44,052 nt of DNA from Streptomyces fructofermentans (GTDB taxonomy: Bacteria; Actinomycetota; Actinomycetes; Streptomycetales; Streptomycetaceae), in the NCBI RefSeq assembly GCF_014651055.1, contig NZ_BMWD01000013.1, forward strand, positions 1 to 44,052. The letters run 5' to 3'. This document shows positions 6,663-14,712 of the stretch, one piece after another. The notes under the pieces were generated by a model, which was not told the origin of the DNA, searched no databases, and saw nothing but the letters and a program-made list of their open reading frames with translations. Position 1 is the stretch's first letter. The number at the start of each line of letters is the position of its first letter. A program made the position numbers and the translations under genes.

Positions 6663-8768
6663 TCAGCCGGGGAGGGACTTCTTGAGGAAGTCGAGCTCCA
6701 GCCGGAGGAGCGTGTCGGCCACGCCCTCACCCGCCACCGTATGCGTCGAGCCTGTGAGCGGCAGAACCGTGTGCGGGCGACCCGCCGCAAGCAGCGCGGC
6801 CGAGAACCGGAGCATGTGCGCGGGGACCACGTTGTCGTCGGCCATCCCGTGGACGAGCATCAGCGGACGGGTCAGCAGATGCGCGTGCGCGACCAGGGAG
6901 CACCGCTCGTAGTTCTCCGGGCAGACGTCCGGATGCCCCAGGAACCGTTCCTTCCAGTGCGTGTCGTACAGCCGCATGTCGGTGGGCGCCCCGCCGGCGA
7001 CCGCCGCGTGGAACACGTCGGGCCGGTGCAGTACGGCGCCCGCCGCGAGGAAGCCGCCGAAGGACCAGCCGCGGATCGCCACCCGGTCCGTGTCCAGTTC
7101 CGGACGGAGTTCCGCGACCGCTCGCAGGGCGTCCACATGGTCCTCGACGACCGGTGTCAGCTGGTCGCCGTGGACGGCCGTCTCCCACGCCCGGTCGCGC
7201 CCGGGGGTTCCGCGCCCGTCGACGGTCAGCACCGCGAAGCCCTCGTCGGCGAACCACTGGTTGACCGCGTGGTGCCAGGCGGCCGCCCGGACCACCCGCT
7301 GGGTTCCGGGCCCGGAGTACGAGTGCACGAGCACGGGCAGGCGGGTGTCCGGCGCGGGCCGGTGCCCGCCCGGCAGGTACAGCGCGGCCCGCAGCTCCCG
7401 TTCGCCGAGCGTCAGGAAACGGGGGCGTGGTTCGGTCACCGGCCGCTCGGCCAGCACCCCGATCCGCCCGGCGGGACGCCCGCCGCGCAGCACCGTCACC
7501 GTCCGCCGGTCGAGCGTGGCGCTGTCCAGGACGACCGTGTCGCCCCCGACGGCCGCGCCGTGCACGCCGGGTTCGCCGGTCAGCCGTGTGAAGCCGGCCT
7601 CCGGTTCGTACGACCACACATGCGCCTCGGTCGGCTCCTCGGAGGCCGTGAAGTGGAGCCGGTCGCCGACCACGCCGAGGAGTTCGTGGACGTACATGCC
7701 CTTCGGAGTGCGCACCCCGGTCCCGGTGAGCAGCAGCCCGCGGGTCCCGTCCCTGGTGGTGAGGACGAGGCCGCCGCTCGCGGTGGCGGCCGGCGTCCCG
7801 GGTACGAACTCCAGCCAGGCGTCGTCCGCGAGGCGGTGGAGCGGTGCGGTGGCCCCGGTCGTCCGGTCGATCCGGAGCAGGAGCGCGGAACGCTGGTCCC
7901 TGGTCTGCACGAGGACCCGCGGCCCGTCCCCGTCCCAGGCCGCTTCCACGACGTACTCGAAGGCGCCGGCGGCCCGGTCGTCCCCGGGAGCGGGGTCGGC
8001 CGCCGCGGGGAGGTCGACGCCGACGCGGGTTCCGTCGAGCCGCAGCAGGTGGAGGGACAGCTCCGCGTTGGCGGTGCCGGCCGCGGGGTACGCGACCGCG
8101 CGGGGCGCCTTCCCCGGACGGGCCGGTTCGCCGACGAACCACCGCCGCACCGGGGAGTCGTCGACCCGCACCACCAGCAGCGCGTCCCCCTCGGGCGACC
8201 ACCAGAAGGACCGAGTTCGGCCCAGCGACTCCGACGAGACGTGGTCGCACAGCCCGTACGTCACCTCCGGGCCCTCCGGCTCCGCCAGGGCACGGTCCCC
8301 GGTGCCGTCGGTCCGCACCACGCGCAGCGCGCCCTCCCCGACGTAGGCGACGAGCGAACCGTCCGGAGCGGGGCGCGGGGCGACGGCCGGGCGGGCCGTC
8401 GGAATCCGGCGCGGCACGCCCCCGTCGGTGCGCACGGTCCAGAGGGCGCCCGCGAGCGTGAACACCACCAGGCGGACGTCCGCGTCCGCGGCGTACGAGA
8501 CGATCCCGCCGCCCGTCTCGCGGGCCCGTTCGCGGCGGACCGCCTCGGCTGCGGGGAGCGCGCCGGTCGCGCCGAGCGCGCGCGGGTCCGCGAGCAGCCT
8601 CTCCGAGCCGTTCTCGAACAGCCACAGCAGGCCAGTGCCGGAACGGCCGTCCGCGGTGCGCAGAAAGACGACGCGCCCGCCGTCGGGCGACACGGTGAAG
8701 TCGCGGGGAGTGCCCGAGGAGAAACGGTGCGTGCGGGCGAACTGGAGCGGCAGGTCCTCGGTGGTCAC
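6663..8768 (-). CDS. S9-family prolyl oligopeptidase/dipeptidyl peptidase
   Basis: A 701-aa serine peptidase of the S9 (prolyl oligopeptidase) family, S9B/DPP IV-like. An N-terminal beta-propeller region (about residues 1-450) is followed by an alpha/beta-hydrolase domain. The catalytic triad is visible: Ser569 in GWSFGG, Asp644 or Asp645 in HGMADDNVVP, and His676 in GSTHTVAGEG. Such enzymes cleave short peptides, often after proline. No signal peptide is seen, so it is probably cytoplasmic. The GTG at 8768 follows GAAGGGAT, a better start than the upstream ATG. It diverges from the HipA-like kinase across 53 bp. Confidence 0.92.
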   Translation of the reverse strand: MTTEDLPLQFARTHRFSSGTPRDFTVSPDGGRVVFLRTADGRSGTGLLWLFENGSERLLADPRALGATGALPAAEAVRRERARETGGGIVSYAADADVRLVVFTLAGALWTVRTDGGVPRRIPTARPAVAPRPAPDGSLVAYVGEGALRVVRTDGTGDRALAEPEGPEVTYGLCDHVSSESLGRTRSFWWSPEGDALLVVRVDDSPVRRWFVGEPARPGKAPRAVAYPAAGTANAELSLHLLRLDGTRVGVDLPAAADPAPGDDRAAGAFEYVVEAAWDGDGPRVLVQTRDQRSALLLRIDRTTGATAPLHRLADDAWLEFVPGTPAATASGGLVLTTRDGTRGLLLTGTGVRTPKGMYVHELLGVVGDRLHFTASEEPTEAHVWSYEPEAGFTRLTGEPGVHGAAVGGDTVVLDSATLDRRTVTVLRGGRPAGRIGVLAERPVTEPRPRFLTLGERELRAALYLPGGHRPAPDTRLPVLVHSYSGPGTQRVVRAAAWHHAVNQWFADEGFAVLTVDGRGTPGRDRAWETAVHGDQLTPVVEDHVDALRAVAELRPELDTDRVAIRGWSFGGFLAAGAVLHRPDVFHAAVAGGAPTDMRLYDTHWKERFLGHPDVCPENYERCSLVAHAHLLTRPLMLVHGMADDNVVPAHMLRFSAALLAAGRPHTVLPLTGSTHTVAGEGVADTLLRLELDFLKKSLPG

Positions 8769-8803
8769 GGTCGATCCCTTCGGGTGCGGGTGAACGGGGA
8801 ACA

Positions 8804-8819
8804 CCCCAGTAACCTGGGG
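8804..8819. promoter_or_regulatory. inverted repeat and -10 box before the HipA-like gene
   Basis: CCCCAG-TAAC-CTGGGG is a perfect 6-bp inverted repeat with a 4-nt centre. TAACCT (8810-8815) within it would be a -10 box ending 6 nt before the ATG at 8822, which suggests a leaderless transcript. The repeat could be an operator over the -10, or a coincidence. Confidence 0.4.
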
Positions 8820-8821
8820 CG

Positions 8822-9580
8822 ATGCTCAAGGAAGTCAGCGCGACCCGCTACATCACGCCGCTGCGTGAGGGCGGCTCGCTGCCGGGGCTCGTCGAGGCCG
8901 ACGATCTCGGCACGTACGTCATGAAGTTCACGGGGGCGGGGCAGGGCCGCAAGACGCTCGTCGCCGAGGTCGTCTGCGGCGAACTCGCCCGCCGGCTGGG
9001 CCTGCGGGTGCCGGGCCTGGTCGCGATCGGCCTCGACCCGGTCCTCGGACTCGGTGAACCGGACCAGGAGGTGCAGGAGTTGCTCAAGTCGAGCGGCGGG
9101 CCGAACCTCGGGATGGACTTCCTCTCCCGGGCGATCGGCTTCGACGCCCTCGCGCACCGGGTGGGTGCCCGTGAGGCGGGGCGGATCGTCTGGTTCGACG
9201 CGCTGGTCAACAACGTGGACCGGTCGTGGCGGAACCCGAACATGCTGGTCCGCGACGGCGAGGTCTGGCTCATCGACCACGGCGCCACCATGATCTGGCA
9301 CCACAACTGGCCCGGCGCGCGCGCCTCGGCCGCCAAACCGTACAACGCGACCGACCACGCGCTCGCCCCTTTCGGCCCGGACATCGCCTCCGCCGCCGCC
9401 GAACTGGCGCCGAGGGTCACCGAGGACCTGCTCGCCGAGGTGACGGCCGCGGTCCCCGACGCCTGGCTGCGCGACGAACCGGGCTTCGGGTCGCCCGACG
9501 AACTGCGGCGCGCGTACGAGCGGCCCCTGCTCGAACGGGCCAGCACCATCCACGAACGCATCCAGGAGGGGACGAGGTGA
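8822..9580 (+). CDS. HipA-like kinase domain protein
   Basis: A 252-aa HipA-family kinase-like protein, much shorter than E. coli HipA (440 aa) and lacking its N-terminal subdomain. Kinase elements are present: Lys35 in YVMKFTG with GQGRKTLVAEVV (ATP side), Asp133 and Asn138 in NNVDRSWRNPN (catalytic loop), and Asp152 in WLIDHGA (metal binding). It starts 6 nt after a -10-like box. Its stop overlaps the start of the DUF3037 gene (GTGA), so the two products are coupled. No HipB-like HTH protein is adjacent. The phosphorylation target is unknown. Confidence 0.87.
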   Translation: MLKEVSATRYITPLREGGSLPGLVEADDLGTYVMKFTGAGQGRKTLVAEVVCGELARRLGLRVPGLVAIGLDPVLGLGEPDQEVQELLKSSGGPNLGMDFLSRAIGFDALAHRVGAREAGRIVWFDALVNNVDRSWRNPNMLVRDGEVWLIDHGATMIWHHNWPGARASAAKPYNATDHALAPFGPDIASAAAELAPRVTEDLLAEVTAAVPDAWLRDEPGFGSPDELRRAYERPLLERASTIHERIQEGTR

Positions 9581-9972
9581 CGGTGAGCCGGAGCACCCGG
9601 GACGTCTACGAGTACGCACTGCTGCGCGTCGTGCCGCGCGTCGAGCGCGGCGAGTGCATCAACGCGGGCGTGCTCGTGTACTGCCGGGCCAAGTCCTTCG
9701 TGGCGGCCCTCACCCATCTCGACGAGGCCAGGCTGACGGCCCTCGACCCGCGGGCGGACGTGGCCGGGGTGCGGGCCGCGCTGCGGGCCGTCGAGGGGGT
9801 CTGCGCCGGGGGCGACGCGGCGGGCCAGGCCGCCGGCGACGACGCCGGGCGGCGCTTCCGCTGGCTGATCGCGCCCCGGTCCACCGTGGTCCAACCGGGT
9901 CCCGTGCACACCGGTCTCACCGAGGATCCGGCGGCCGAGGCGGGGCGGTTGCTCGATCTGCTGGTCAGGTAA
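9577..9972 (+). CDS. DUF3037-like protein
   Basis: A 131-aa protein of the DUF3037 type. The recognisable part is the N-terminal YEYALLRVVPRVERGECINAG region, with a later FRWLIAPRSTVVQPGPVHTG segment. No catalytic residues or membrane segments are evident. The GTG start overlaps the kinase stop codon and follows AGGAGGGG, so stoichiometric co-expression is likely. DUF3037 genes often sit beside short HipA-like kinases, which suggests a partner, substrate or regulator of the kinase. Its function is unknown. Confidence 0.8.
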   Translation: MTVSRSTRDVYEYALLRVVPRVERGECINAGVLVYCRAKSFVAALTHLDEARLTALDPRADVAGVRAALRAVEGVCAGGDAAGQAAGDDAGRRFRWLIAPRSTVVQPGPVHTGLTEDPAAEAGRLLDLLVR

Positions 9973-9997
9973 TGGATCACATGCGCGCGGGATGCCG

Positions 9998-10026
9998 TTG
10001 ACACTGGGTGCCAAGGCTTCTAGCGT
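9998..10026 (+). promoter_or_regulatory. strong vegetative-type promoter for fabG
   Basis: TTGACA (9998-10003) and TAGCGT (10021-10026) are separated by 17 nt, a near-ideal match to the principal sigma factor (HrdB) consensus. The predicted start near 10033 leaves a leader of about 75 nt before the fabG ATG at 10110. Confidence 0.75.
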
Positions 10027-10109
10027 CACGTCTGCTGAAGGTACTAAGCGGTCGCTCACCTGATGGGCGTACCGTGGGTGCCGCACCCCAAGGGCGAGGA
10101 GAACCAGCA

Positions 10110-10871
10110 ATGTCCACCACTGAGCAGCGCGTCGCCGTAGTCACCGGTGCCGCGCGCGGCATCGGCGCCGCGACCGCCGTACGACTGGCCGCCGAGGGCC
10201 GTGCCGTCGCGGTGATCGACCTCGACGAGGCCGCGTGCAAGGACACCGTGGAGAAGATCACCGCCGCGGGCGGCCGGGCGATCGCGGTGGGTGCCGACGT
10301 CTCGGACGAGGCGCAGGTCGAGGCCGCCGTGGCGCGGATCGCCGAGGAGCTCGGGGCTCCGACGATCCTGGTGAACAACGCGGGCGTGCTCCGCGACAAC
10401 CTGCTGTTCAAGATGGCCGTGTCCGACTGGGACACGGTCATGAACGTGCACCTGCGGGGCTCCTTCCTCATGACGCGGGCCGTCCAGAAGCACATGGTGG
10501 CCGCCAAGTTCGGCCGCGTCGTCAACCTCTCCTCGTCCTCGGCGCTGGGCAACCGCGGCCAGGTCAACTACTCCGCGGCCAAGGCCGGTCTGCAGGGCTT
10601 CACCAAGACGCTGGCCTTCGAGCTCGGCAAGTTCGGCGTCACCGCCAACGCCGTCGCGCCGGGCTTCATCGTCACCGACATGACCGCCGCGACCGCCGAG
10701 CGGGTCGGCATGGGCTTCGAGGAGTTCCAGGCCGCGGCCGCCACCCAGATCCCGGTCCAGCGCGTCGGCAACCCCGACGACATCGCCAACGCGATCGCCT
10801 TCTTCACGGACGACGCCGCCGGATTCGTCTCCGGCCAGGTGCTGTACGTGGCCGGCGGACCGCTCAACTAG
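10110..10871 (+). CDS. fabG: 3-oxoacyl-ACP reductase-like SDR
   Basis: A classical short-chain dehydrogenase/reductase of 253 aa. It has the TGAARGIGA nucleotide-binding motif, NNAG, the catalytic Ser-Tyr154-Lys158 in NYSAAKAG, and a C-terminal FVSGQVLYVAGG. It closely resembles FabG, which reduces 3-oxoacyl-ACP with NADPH. It lies outside the main fatty acid synthase cluster, so it may serve a different acyl substrate. The ATG at 10110 is preceded by AGGGCGAGGAG; an upstream in-frame ATG would include the promoter. The next SDR follows after 17 bp, so the two are an operon. Confidence 0.85.
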   Translation: MSTTEQRVAVVTGAARGIGAATAVRLAAEGRAVAVIDLDEAACKDTVEKITAAGGRAIAVGADVSDEAQVEAAVARIAEELGAPTILVNNAGVLRDNLLFKMAVSDWDTVMNVHLRGSFLMTRAVQKHMVAAKFGRVVNLSSSSALGNRGQVNYSAAKAGLQGFTKTLAFELGKFGVTANAVAPGFIVTDMTAATAERVGMGFEEFQAAAATQIPVQRVGNPDDIANAIAFFTDDAAGFVSGQVLYVAGGPLN

Positions 10872-10888
10872 CGCTGGGGGACAGGGAC

Positions 10889-11647
10889 ATGACTGCTGTG
10901 GAACTCTCGGGCAAGGTCGCCCTCGTCACCGGTGCCAGTCGCGGCATCGGCTACGGCGTCGCCGAGGCGCTGATCGCCCGCGGCGACCGGGTGTGCATCA
11001 CCGGGCGCAACGAGGACGCGCTCAAGGAGGCCGTCGAGCGGCTCGGCGCGGACCGCGTCATCGGCGTCGCGGGCAAGGCCCACGACGAGGCCCACCAGGC
11101 CGTCGCCGTGGAGCGCACCATGGAGGCGTTCGGCCGGGTCGACTTCCTGGTCAACAACGCCGGTACGAACCCGGTGTTCGGCCCGATGGCGGAGCTGGAC
11201 CTCAATGTCGCCCGCAAGGTCTTCGAGACCAACGTCGTCTCGGCGCTCGGCTTCGCCCAGCAGACCTGGAAGGCCTGGCAGGGTGAGAACGGCGGCGCGA
11301 TCGTGAACATCGCCTCCGTCGCCGGCGTCTCGGCCTCCCCGTTCATCGGGGCCTACGGCATGAGCAAGGCCGCCATGATCAATCTGACCCTCCAGCTCGC
11401 GCACGAGTTCGCGCCGCGGGTCCGGGTCAACGCGATCGCGCCGGCCGTGGTGAAGACCAAGTTCGCCCAGGCGCTGTACGAGGGGCGCGAGGCGGAGGCC
11501 GCCGCGGCCTACCCGCTCGGGCGGCTCGGCGTGCCGTCGGACATCGGGGGTGCCGCCGCGTTCCTCACCTCCGACCAGTCGGACTGGGTCACCGGGCAGA
11601 CGCTCGTGGTCGACGGAGGCATCTTCCTCAACGCCGGCGTGGCCTGA
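10889..11647 (+). CDS. SDR-family oxidoreductase
   Basis: A 252-aa short-chain dehydrogenase with TGASRGIGY at the N terminus, NNAGTNP, catalytic Tyr156/Lys160 in YGMSKAA, and a C-terminal WVTGQTLVVDGG. It is co-transcribed with the preceding fabG after a 17-bp gap. Cofactor preference is probably NADP, judging from Arg in the glycine-rich loop and the TGRN segment. The substrate cannot be assigned, but a 3-hydroxyacyl or alcohol substrate is likely from the family. An AGGGAC-type ribosome-binding site precedes the ATG. Confidence 0.88.
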   Translation: MTAVELSGKVALVTGASRGIGYGVAEALIARGDRVCITGRNEDALKEAVERLGADRVIGVAGKAHDEAHQAVAVERTMEAFGRVDFLVNNAGTNPVFGPMAELDLNVARKVFETNVVSALGFAQQTWKAWQGENGGAIVNIASVAGVSASPFIGAYGMSKAAMINLTLQLAHEFAPRVRVNAIAPAVVKTKFAQALYEGREAEAAAAYPLGRLGVPSDIGGAAAFLTSDQSDWVTGQTLVVDGGIFLNAGVA

Positions 11648-11809
11648 AAAGGGCGGTTGGCGCAAAGAATTCGATGACGTTGCGGTTTCGTTCTCGTACC
11701 GGTCAGTGACGGAGAAAATTCGTACAGTGGCCGGATATGTTCACCACAGTTTCCACACAAGAGCCGCAGAGTCGAAAGAAATCGCACAGTTGATGTTTGA
11801 GCACGCCAA

Positions 11810-11847
11810 GTGCCCCGCCTTCGGATCAGGTTGACCGGGCGGGGCAC
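11810..11847 (+). terminator. 10-bp-stem hairpin upstream of the binding-protein gene
   Basis: Perfect arms GTGCCCCGCC (11810-11819) and GGCGGGGCAC (11838-11847) with an 18-nt loop. It may terminate the SDR operon or attenuate the downstream lipoprotein gene. A second small palindrome, CCTTG-G-CAAGG, follows near 11866-11876, next to the ribosome-binding site. The stretch 11648-11809 is less GC-rich than its surroundings and probably holds the promoter; I see no gene in it. Confidence 0.5.
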
Positions 11848-11895
11848 TGCGATATGGTCTGCCGACCTTGGCAAGGCAGATCGAGGAGCGTGCGC

Positions 11896-13476
11896 GTGTT
11901 CAACCGGAACCGGTCTCTGCGTCACTTGTCGGCGATCGCGTCCATATCCCTGGTGACGGGATGTGGTGTGTTCTCCTCGGACACGTCCGAGGAGGAGGGG
12001 CCGATCGTCGTGGGGACGACCAGCGCGCCCAGCACGCTGGACCCCGCCGCCTCGTGGGACGGCTCCTGGGAGCTGTTCCGCAACATCTACCAGACTCTGC
12101 TGAGCTACCCCTCCGGGGCTTCGGCACCCCAGCCGGACGCGGCCGAGAGCTGCCGTTTCACGGACGGCTCCAACCGCACGTACAGCTGCAAGCTGCGCGA
12201 AGGCCTGTCCTTCTCGGACGGGCACAAGCTCGACGCCAAGGCCGTGAAGCACTCCATCGACCGCATCGTGAAGATCGCCGTCCGCGGTGGTCCGGCGGGG
12301 CTGCTGGGCAGCCTCGACCGGGTCGAGACGAAGGGCGACCGCGAGGTCGTCTTTCGGCTGAACAAGCCGGACGCCACCTTCCCGTTCGTCCTCGCGACGC
12401 CCGCCATGTCGATCGTCGACCCGGAGGAGTACCCGGCCGACGCCCTGCGCGAGGACGGCAAGGTCACCGGCTCCGGACCGTACGGCCTGGAGGGCTACAA
12501 GGAGGGCCAGGAGGCCGAACTGGTCCGCAACGGCAACTACAAGGGCTTCGCCGAGCGCAGGAACGGCGCCGTCACGATCCGGTACTACCAGGACTCCGGC
12601 GAGATGGTGGGCGCGCTGCGCGACCACCGCATCGACGTGATCCTGCGCGGACTCGCCGCCGCCGACGTCGTCGCCCTCCAGTCCAAGCGGTCCGAGGACG
12701 AACTCCAACTGGTCGAGGGCGCGGGCACGGAGATCAGCTACCTGGTCTTCAACCCGAAGGACCCGTGGGCGAAGAAGTCCGCGGTCCGCAAGGCGATCGC
12801 GCAGATCATCGACCGCGGTGCCATCGCCCACAACATCTACAAGGACACCGTCGAGCCGCTGTACTCGATGGTCCCGAGCGGCCTCGCCGGACACACGACG
12901 GGCTTCTTCGACGACTACGGGAACCCCAGCGTCCCCAAGGCGCGGCAGATCCTCCTCGAAGCGGGCATCGCGGAGAAGGTCCCGCTGACCCTCTGGTACA
13001 CCACGGACCGCTACGGCTCGCAGACCAAGCCGGAGTTCGAGGAACTGAGGCGCCAGCTCAACGAGTCAGGACTGTTCAGCGTCACCATCAAGGGACGCCC
13101 GTGGAAGACGTACGAGGCCGGCTACCGCGAGGGCGAGTACCCGGTGTTCGGCCGCGGCTGGTTCCCCGACTTCCCCGACGCCGAGAACTTCATCGCGCCG
13201 TTCGTGGGCGAGCAGAACGCGCTGGGCACGCCGTACAAGTCGCCCGAGATCACCGATGTCCTGCTGCCGGAGTCGCGTCGCGAGAGCGACCGCGGGGCGG
13301 TCGCGGCGCAGTTCGAGAGGGCGCAGGACATCCTCGTCGAGGACGCCCGCCTGCTGCCGCTGTGGCAGGGCAAGCAGTACGTCGCGGCCAGCGAGGAGAT
13401 CTCCGGCCTGGAGCGTGCCCTCGACCCGTCGACGATCATGATGATGTGGGAGCTGGGCCGCAAGACGAGCTGGTAG
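11896..13476 (+). CDS. family 5 ABC-transporter substrate-binding lipoprotein
   Basis: A 526-aa extracytoplasmic solute-binding protein of family 5 (oligopeptide/dipeptide/nickel type). A short signal peptide ends in the lipobox SLVTGC, with Cys23 as the lipidation site. The mature start has the family pattern TSAPSTLDPAASWDGSWE, followed by LREGLSFSDGHKLDAKAVKHS. The GTG at 11896 lies 7 nt after GAGGAG; GTG 11890 is an alternative. No permease or ATPase genes flank it, so it is an orphan binding protein that may share a transporter encoded elsewhere or act as a sensor. The ligand is probably a peptide. Confidence 0.9.
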   Translation: MFNRNRSLRHLSAIASISLVTGCGVFSSDTSEEEGPIVVGTTSAPSTLDPAASWDGSWELFRNIYQTLLSYPSGASAPQPDAAESCRFTDGSNRTYSCKLREGLSFSDGHKLDAKAVKHSIDRIVKIAVRGGPAGLLGSLDRVETKGDREVVFRLNKPDATFPFVLATPAMSIVDPEEYPADALREDGKVTGSGPYGLEGYKEGQEAELVRNGNYKGFAERRNGAVTIRYYQDSGEMVGALRDHRIDVILRGLAAADVVALQSKRSEDELQLVEGAGTEISYLVFNPKDPWAKKSAVRKAIAQIIDRGAIAHNIYKDTVEPLYSMVPSGLAGHTTGFFDDYGNPSVPKARQILLEAGIAEKVPLTLWYTTDRYGSQTKPEFEELRRQLNESGLFSVTIKGRPWKTYEAGYREGEYPVFGRGWFPDFPDAENFIAPFVGEQNALGTPYKSPEITDVLLPESRRESDRGAVAAQFERAQDILVEDARLLPLWQGKQYVAASEEISGLERALDPSTIMMMWELGRKTSW

Positions 13477-13482
13477 TACGGA

Positions 13483-13516
13483 CGGTCCCGGTCGCCGATC
13501 CAGGCCTCCGGGACCG
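13483..13516 (+). terminator. terminator of the binding-protein gene
   Basis: A perfect 9-bp stem CGGTCCCGG/CCGGGACCG begins 6 bp after the stop codon. It ends one base before the -35 of the ung promoter, so it insulates ung from upstream transcription. Confidence 0.7.
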
Positions 13517-13517
13517 A

Positions 13518-13540
13518 TTGTCAGTGGGCGGCGGTAGGTT
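13518..13540 (+). promoter_or_regulatory. RecA/LexA-independent DNA-damage type promoter of ung
   Basis: TTGTCAGTG (13518-13526), eight bases, then TAGGTT (13535-13540) match exactly the TTGTCRGTG-N8-TANNNT motif. In mycobacteria this motif marks LexA-independent damage-inducible promoters activated by PafBC. The predicted start near 13547 leaves a short leader with AAGGAAG before the GTG. Confidence 0.75.
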
Positions 13541-13579
13541 CGGGGAACCGGAAACGACCGCACATCTAAGGAAGTTCAC

Positions 13580-14263
13580 GTGACCGACACCGCCATGCTG
13601 CCCGAGTCCTGGCGCGGCGTCCTGGGCGAGGAGCTCCAGAAGCCCTACTTCAAGGAGCTCACCGAGTTCGTGGAGGAGGAGCGCGAGAAGGGTCCCGTCT
13701 ACCCGCCGCGCGAGGAGGTCTTCGCCGCGCTCGACGCGACACCGTACGAGAGCGTGAAGGTGCTCGTCCTCGGTCAGGACCCGTACCACGGCGAGGGCCA
13801 GGGACACGGGCTGTGCTTCTCGGTCAGGCCCGGCGTGAAGACACCGCCCTCCCTGCGCAACATCTACAAGGAGATGCAGGCGGAGCTCGGCCACCCGGTG
13901 CCGGACAACGGCTATCTGATGCCGTGGGCCCAGCAGGGCGTCCTGCTGCTCAACGCGGTCCTGACGGTCCGCGCCGGCGAGGCGAACTCGCACAAGGGCA
14001 AGGGCTGGGAGAAGTTCACGGACGCCGTGATCCGCGCCGTGGCCGACCGTCCCGACCCGGTGGTCTTCGTGCTCTGGGGCAACTACGCGCAGAAGAAGCT
14101 CCCGCTCATCGACGAGGAGCGGCACATCGTCGTGAAGGGCGCGCACCCCTCGCCGCTGTCCGCGAAGAAGTTCTTCGGCTCCAGCCCCTTCACGCAGATC
14201 GACGAGGCGGTGGCCAAGCAGGGTCACGAGCCGATCGACTGGCGCATTCCGAACCTCGGCTGA
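13580..14263 (+). CDS. ung: uracil-DNA glycosylase (family 1)
   Basis: A 227-aa family 1 uracil-DNA glycosylase, which removes uracil from DNA to start base-excision repair. Diagnostic motifs are GQDPYHG (catalytic Asp67), LLLNAVLTV, and HPSPLS (His189 and the minor-groove leucine loop). The length is standard. The GTG start follows AAGGAAG, and the promoter is of the LexA-independent DNA-damage type, which fits a repair function. It is a single-gene unit bounded by strong hairpins on both sides. Confidence 0.97.
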   Translation: MTDTAMLPESWRGVLGEELQKPYFKELTEFVEEEREKGPVYPPREEVFAALDATPYESVKVLVLGQDPYHGEGQGHGLCFSVRPGVKTPPSLRNIYKEMQAELGHPVPDNGYLMPWAQQGVLLLNAVLTVRAGEANSHKGKGWEKFTDAVIRAVADRPDPVVFVLWGNYAQKKLPLIDEERHIVVKGAHPSPLSAKKFFGSSPFTQIDEAVAKQGHEPIDWRIPNLG

Positions 14264-14285
14264 GCCGTCGCCGGAGGAAGTTCGT

Positions 14286-14313
14286 GAGGGCCGTCCCGTG
14301 GGGGACGGCCCTC
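14286..14313 (+). terminator. terminator of ung
   Basis: A perfect 12-bp stem GAGGGCCGTCCC/GGGACGGCCCTC with a GTGG loop, 22 bp after the ung stop codon. Confidence 0.8.
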
Positions 14314-14626
14314 TGCGCGTTCCGGCCGCCGGGGGCCCGTGGCGTGTGTGCGGCCAGGCGCGTGCCGATTCGGGGCGGGGACGCCGTGGGCTCCGGGGGC
14401 TGCCGGGGTACTGCGGGCCGCGGGTTCGCGGGGCCGGTTCGTTGTGGGGATCGGGCAGGGCTGCCCCGGCTCGAGGGCGGGCGGACCGCCGGGCTTCGGG
14501 ACGGGCGGGTCGCCGGGTTCCGTGAAGGGCCGGGTCGCCGGGCTTCGGGAGGGGGGCTGCCCGGGGCCGTTCGCCGCGGTCCGTCACCGGGCTGGCCCAG
14601 CGCTGTGCGGGGCCGCCTGAGCGCGA
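14314..14626. other. G-rich intergenic stretch with degenerate repeats
   Basis: No convincing gene. The open frames here lack ribosome-binding sites and have unusual composition. The segment around 14480-14570 repeats GGGTCGCCGGG followed by TTC-containing units at roughly 25-30 bp spacing, mostly purine-rich on the plus strand. Confidence 0.5.
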
Positions 14627-14649
14627 TTGTCAGTGGCTGCCGTTAGCGT
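14627..14649 (+). promoter_or_regulatory. second LexA-independent DNA-damage type promoter
   Basis: TTGTCAGTG (14627-14635), eight bases, then TAGCGT (14644-14649): an exact match to TTGTCRGTG-N8-TANNNT, the same architecture as the ung promoter 1.1 kb upstream. It faces the 187-aa gene starting at 14713. Confidence 0.72.
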
Positions 14650-14712
14650 CGACGGCGGTGGCATCGGTCGGCGCGGGCGCGGCGGCCGCGGACGAGCGCG
14701 GAGGACGGCCCG

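Noticed and set aside
6727..8829. 700-codon frame overlapping the S9 peptidase
   Set aside because: Arg/Gly-rich frame-shifted shadow of the peptidase, with no motifs.
11797..11895. Upstream start of the binding lipoprotein
   Set aside because: It would put the signal peptide inside the protein and read through the GTGCCCCGCC hairpin; the GTG at 11896 gives a normal signal peptide and ribosome-binding site.
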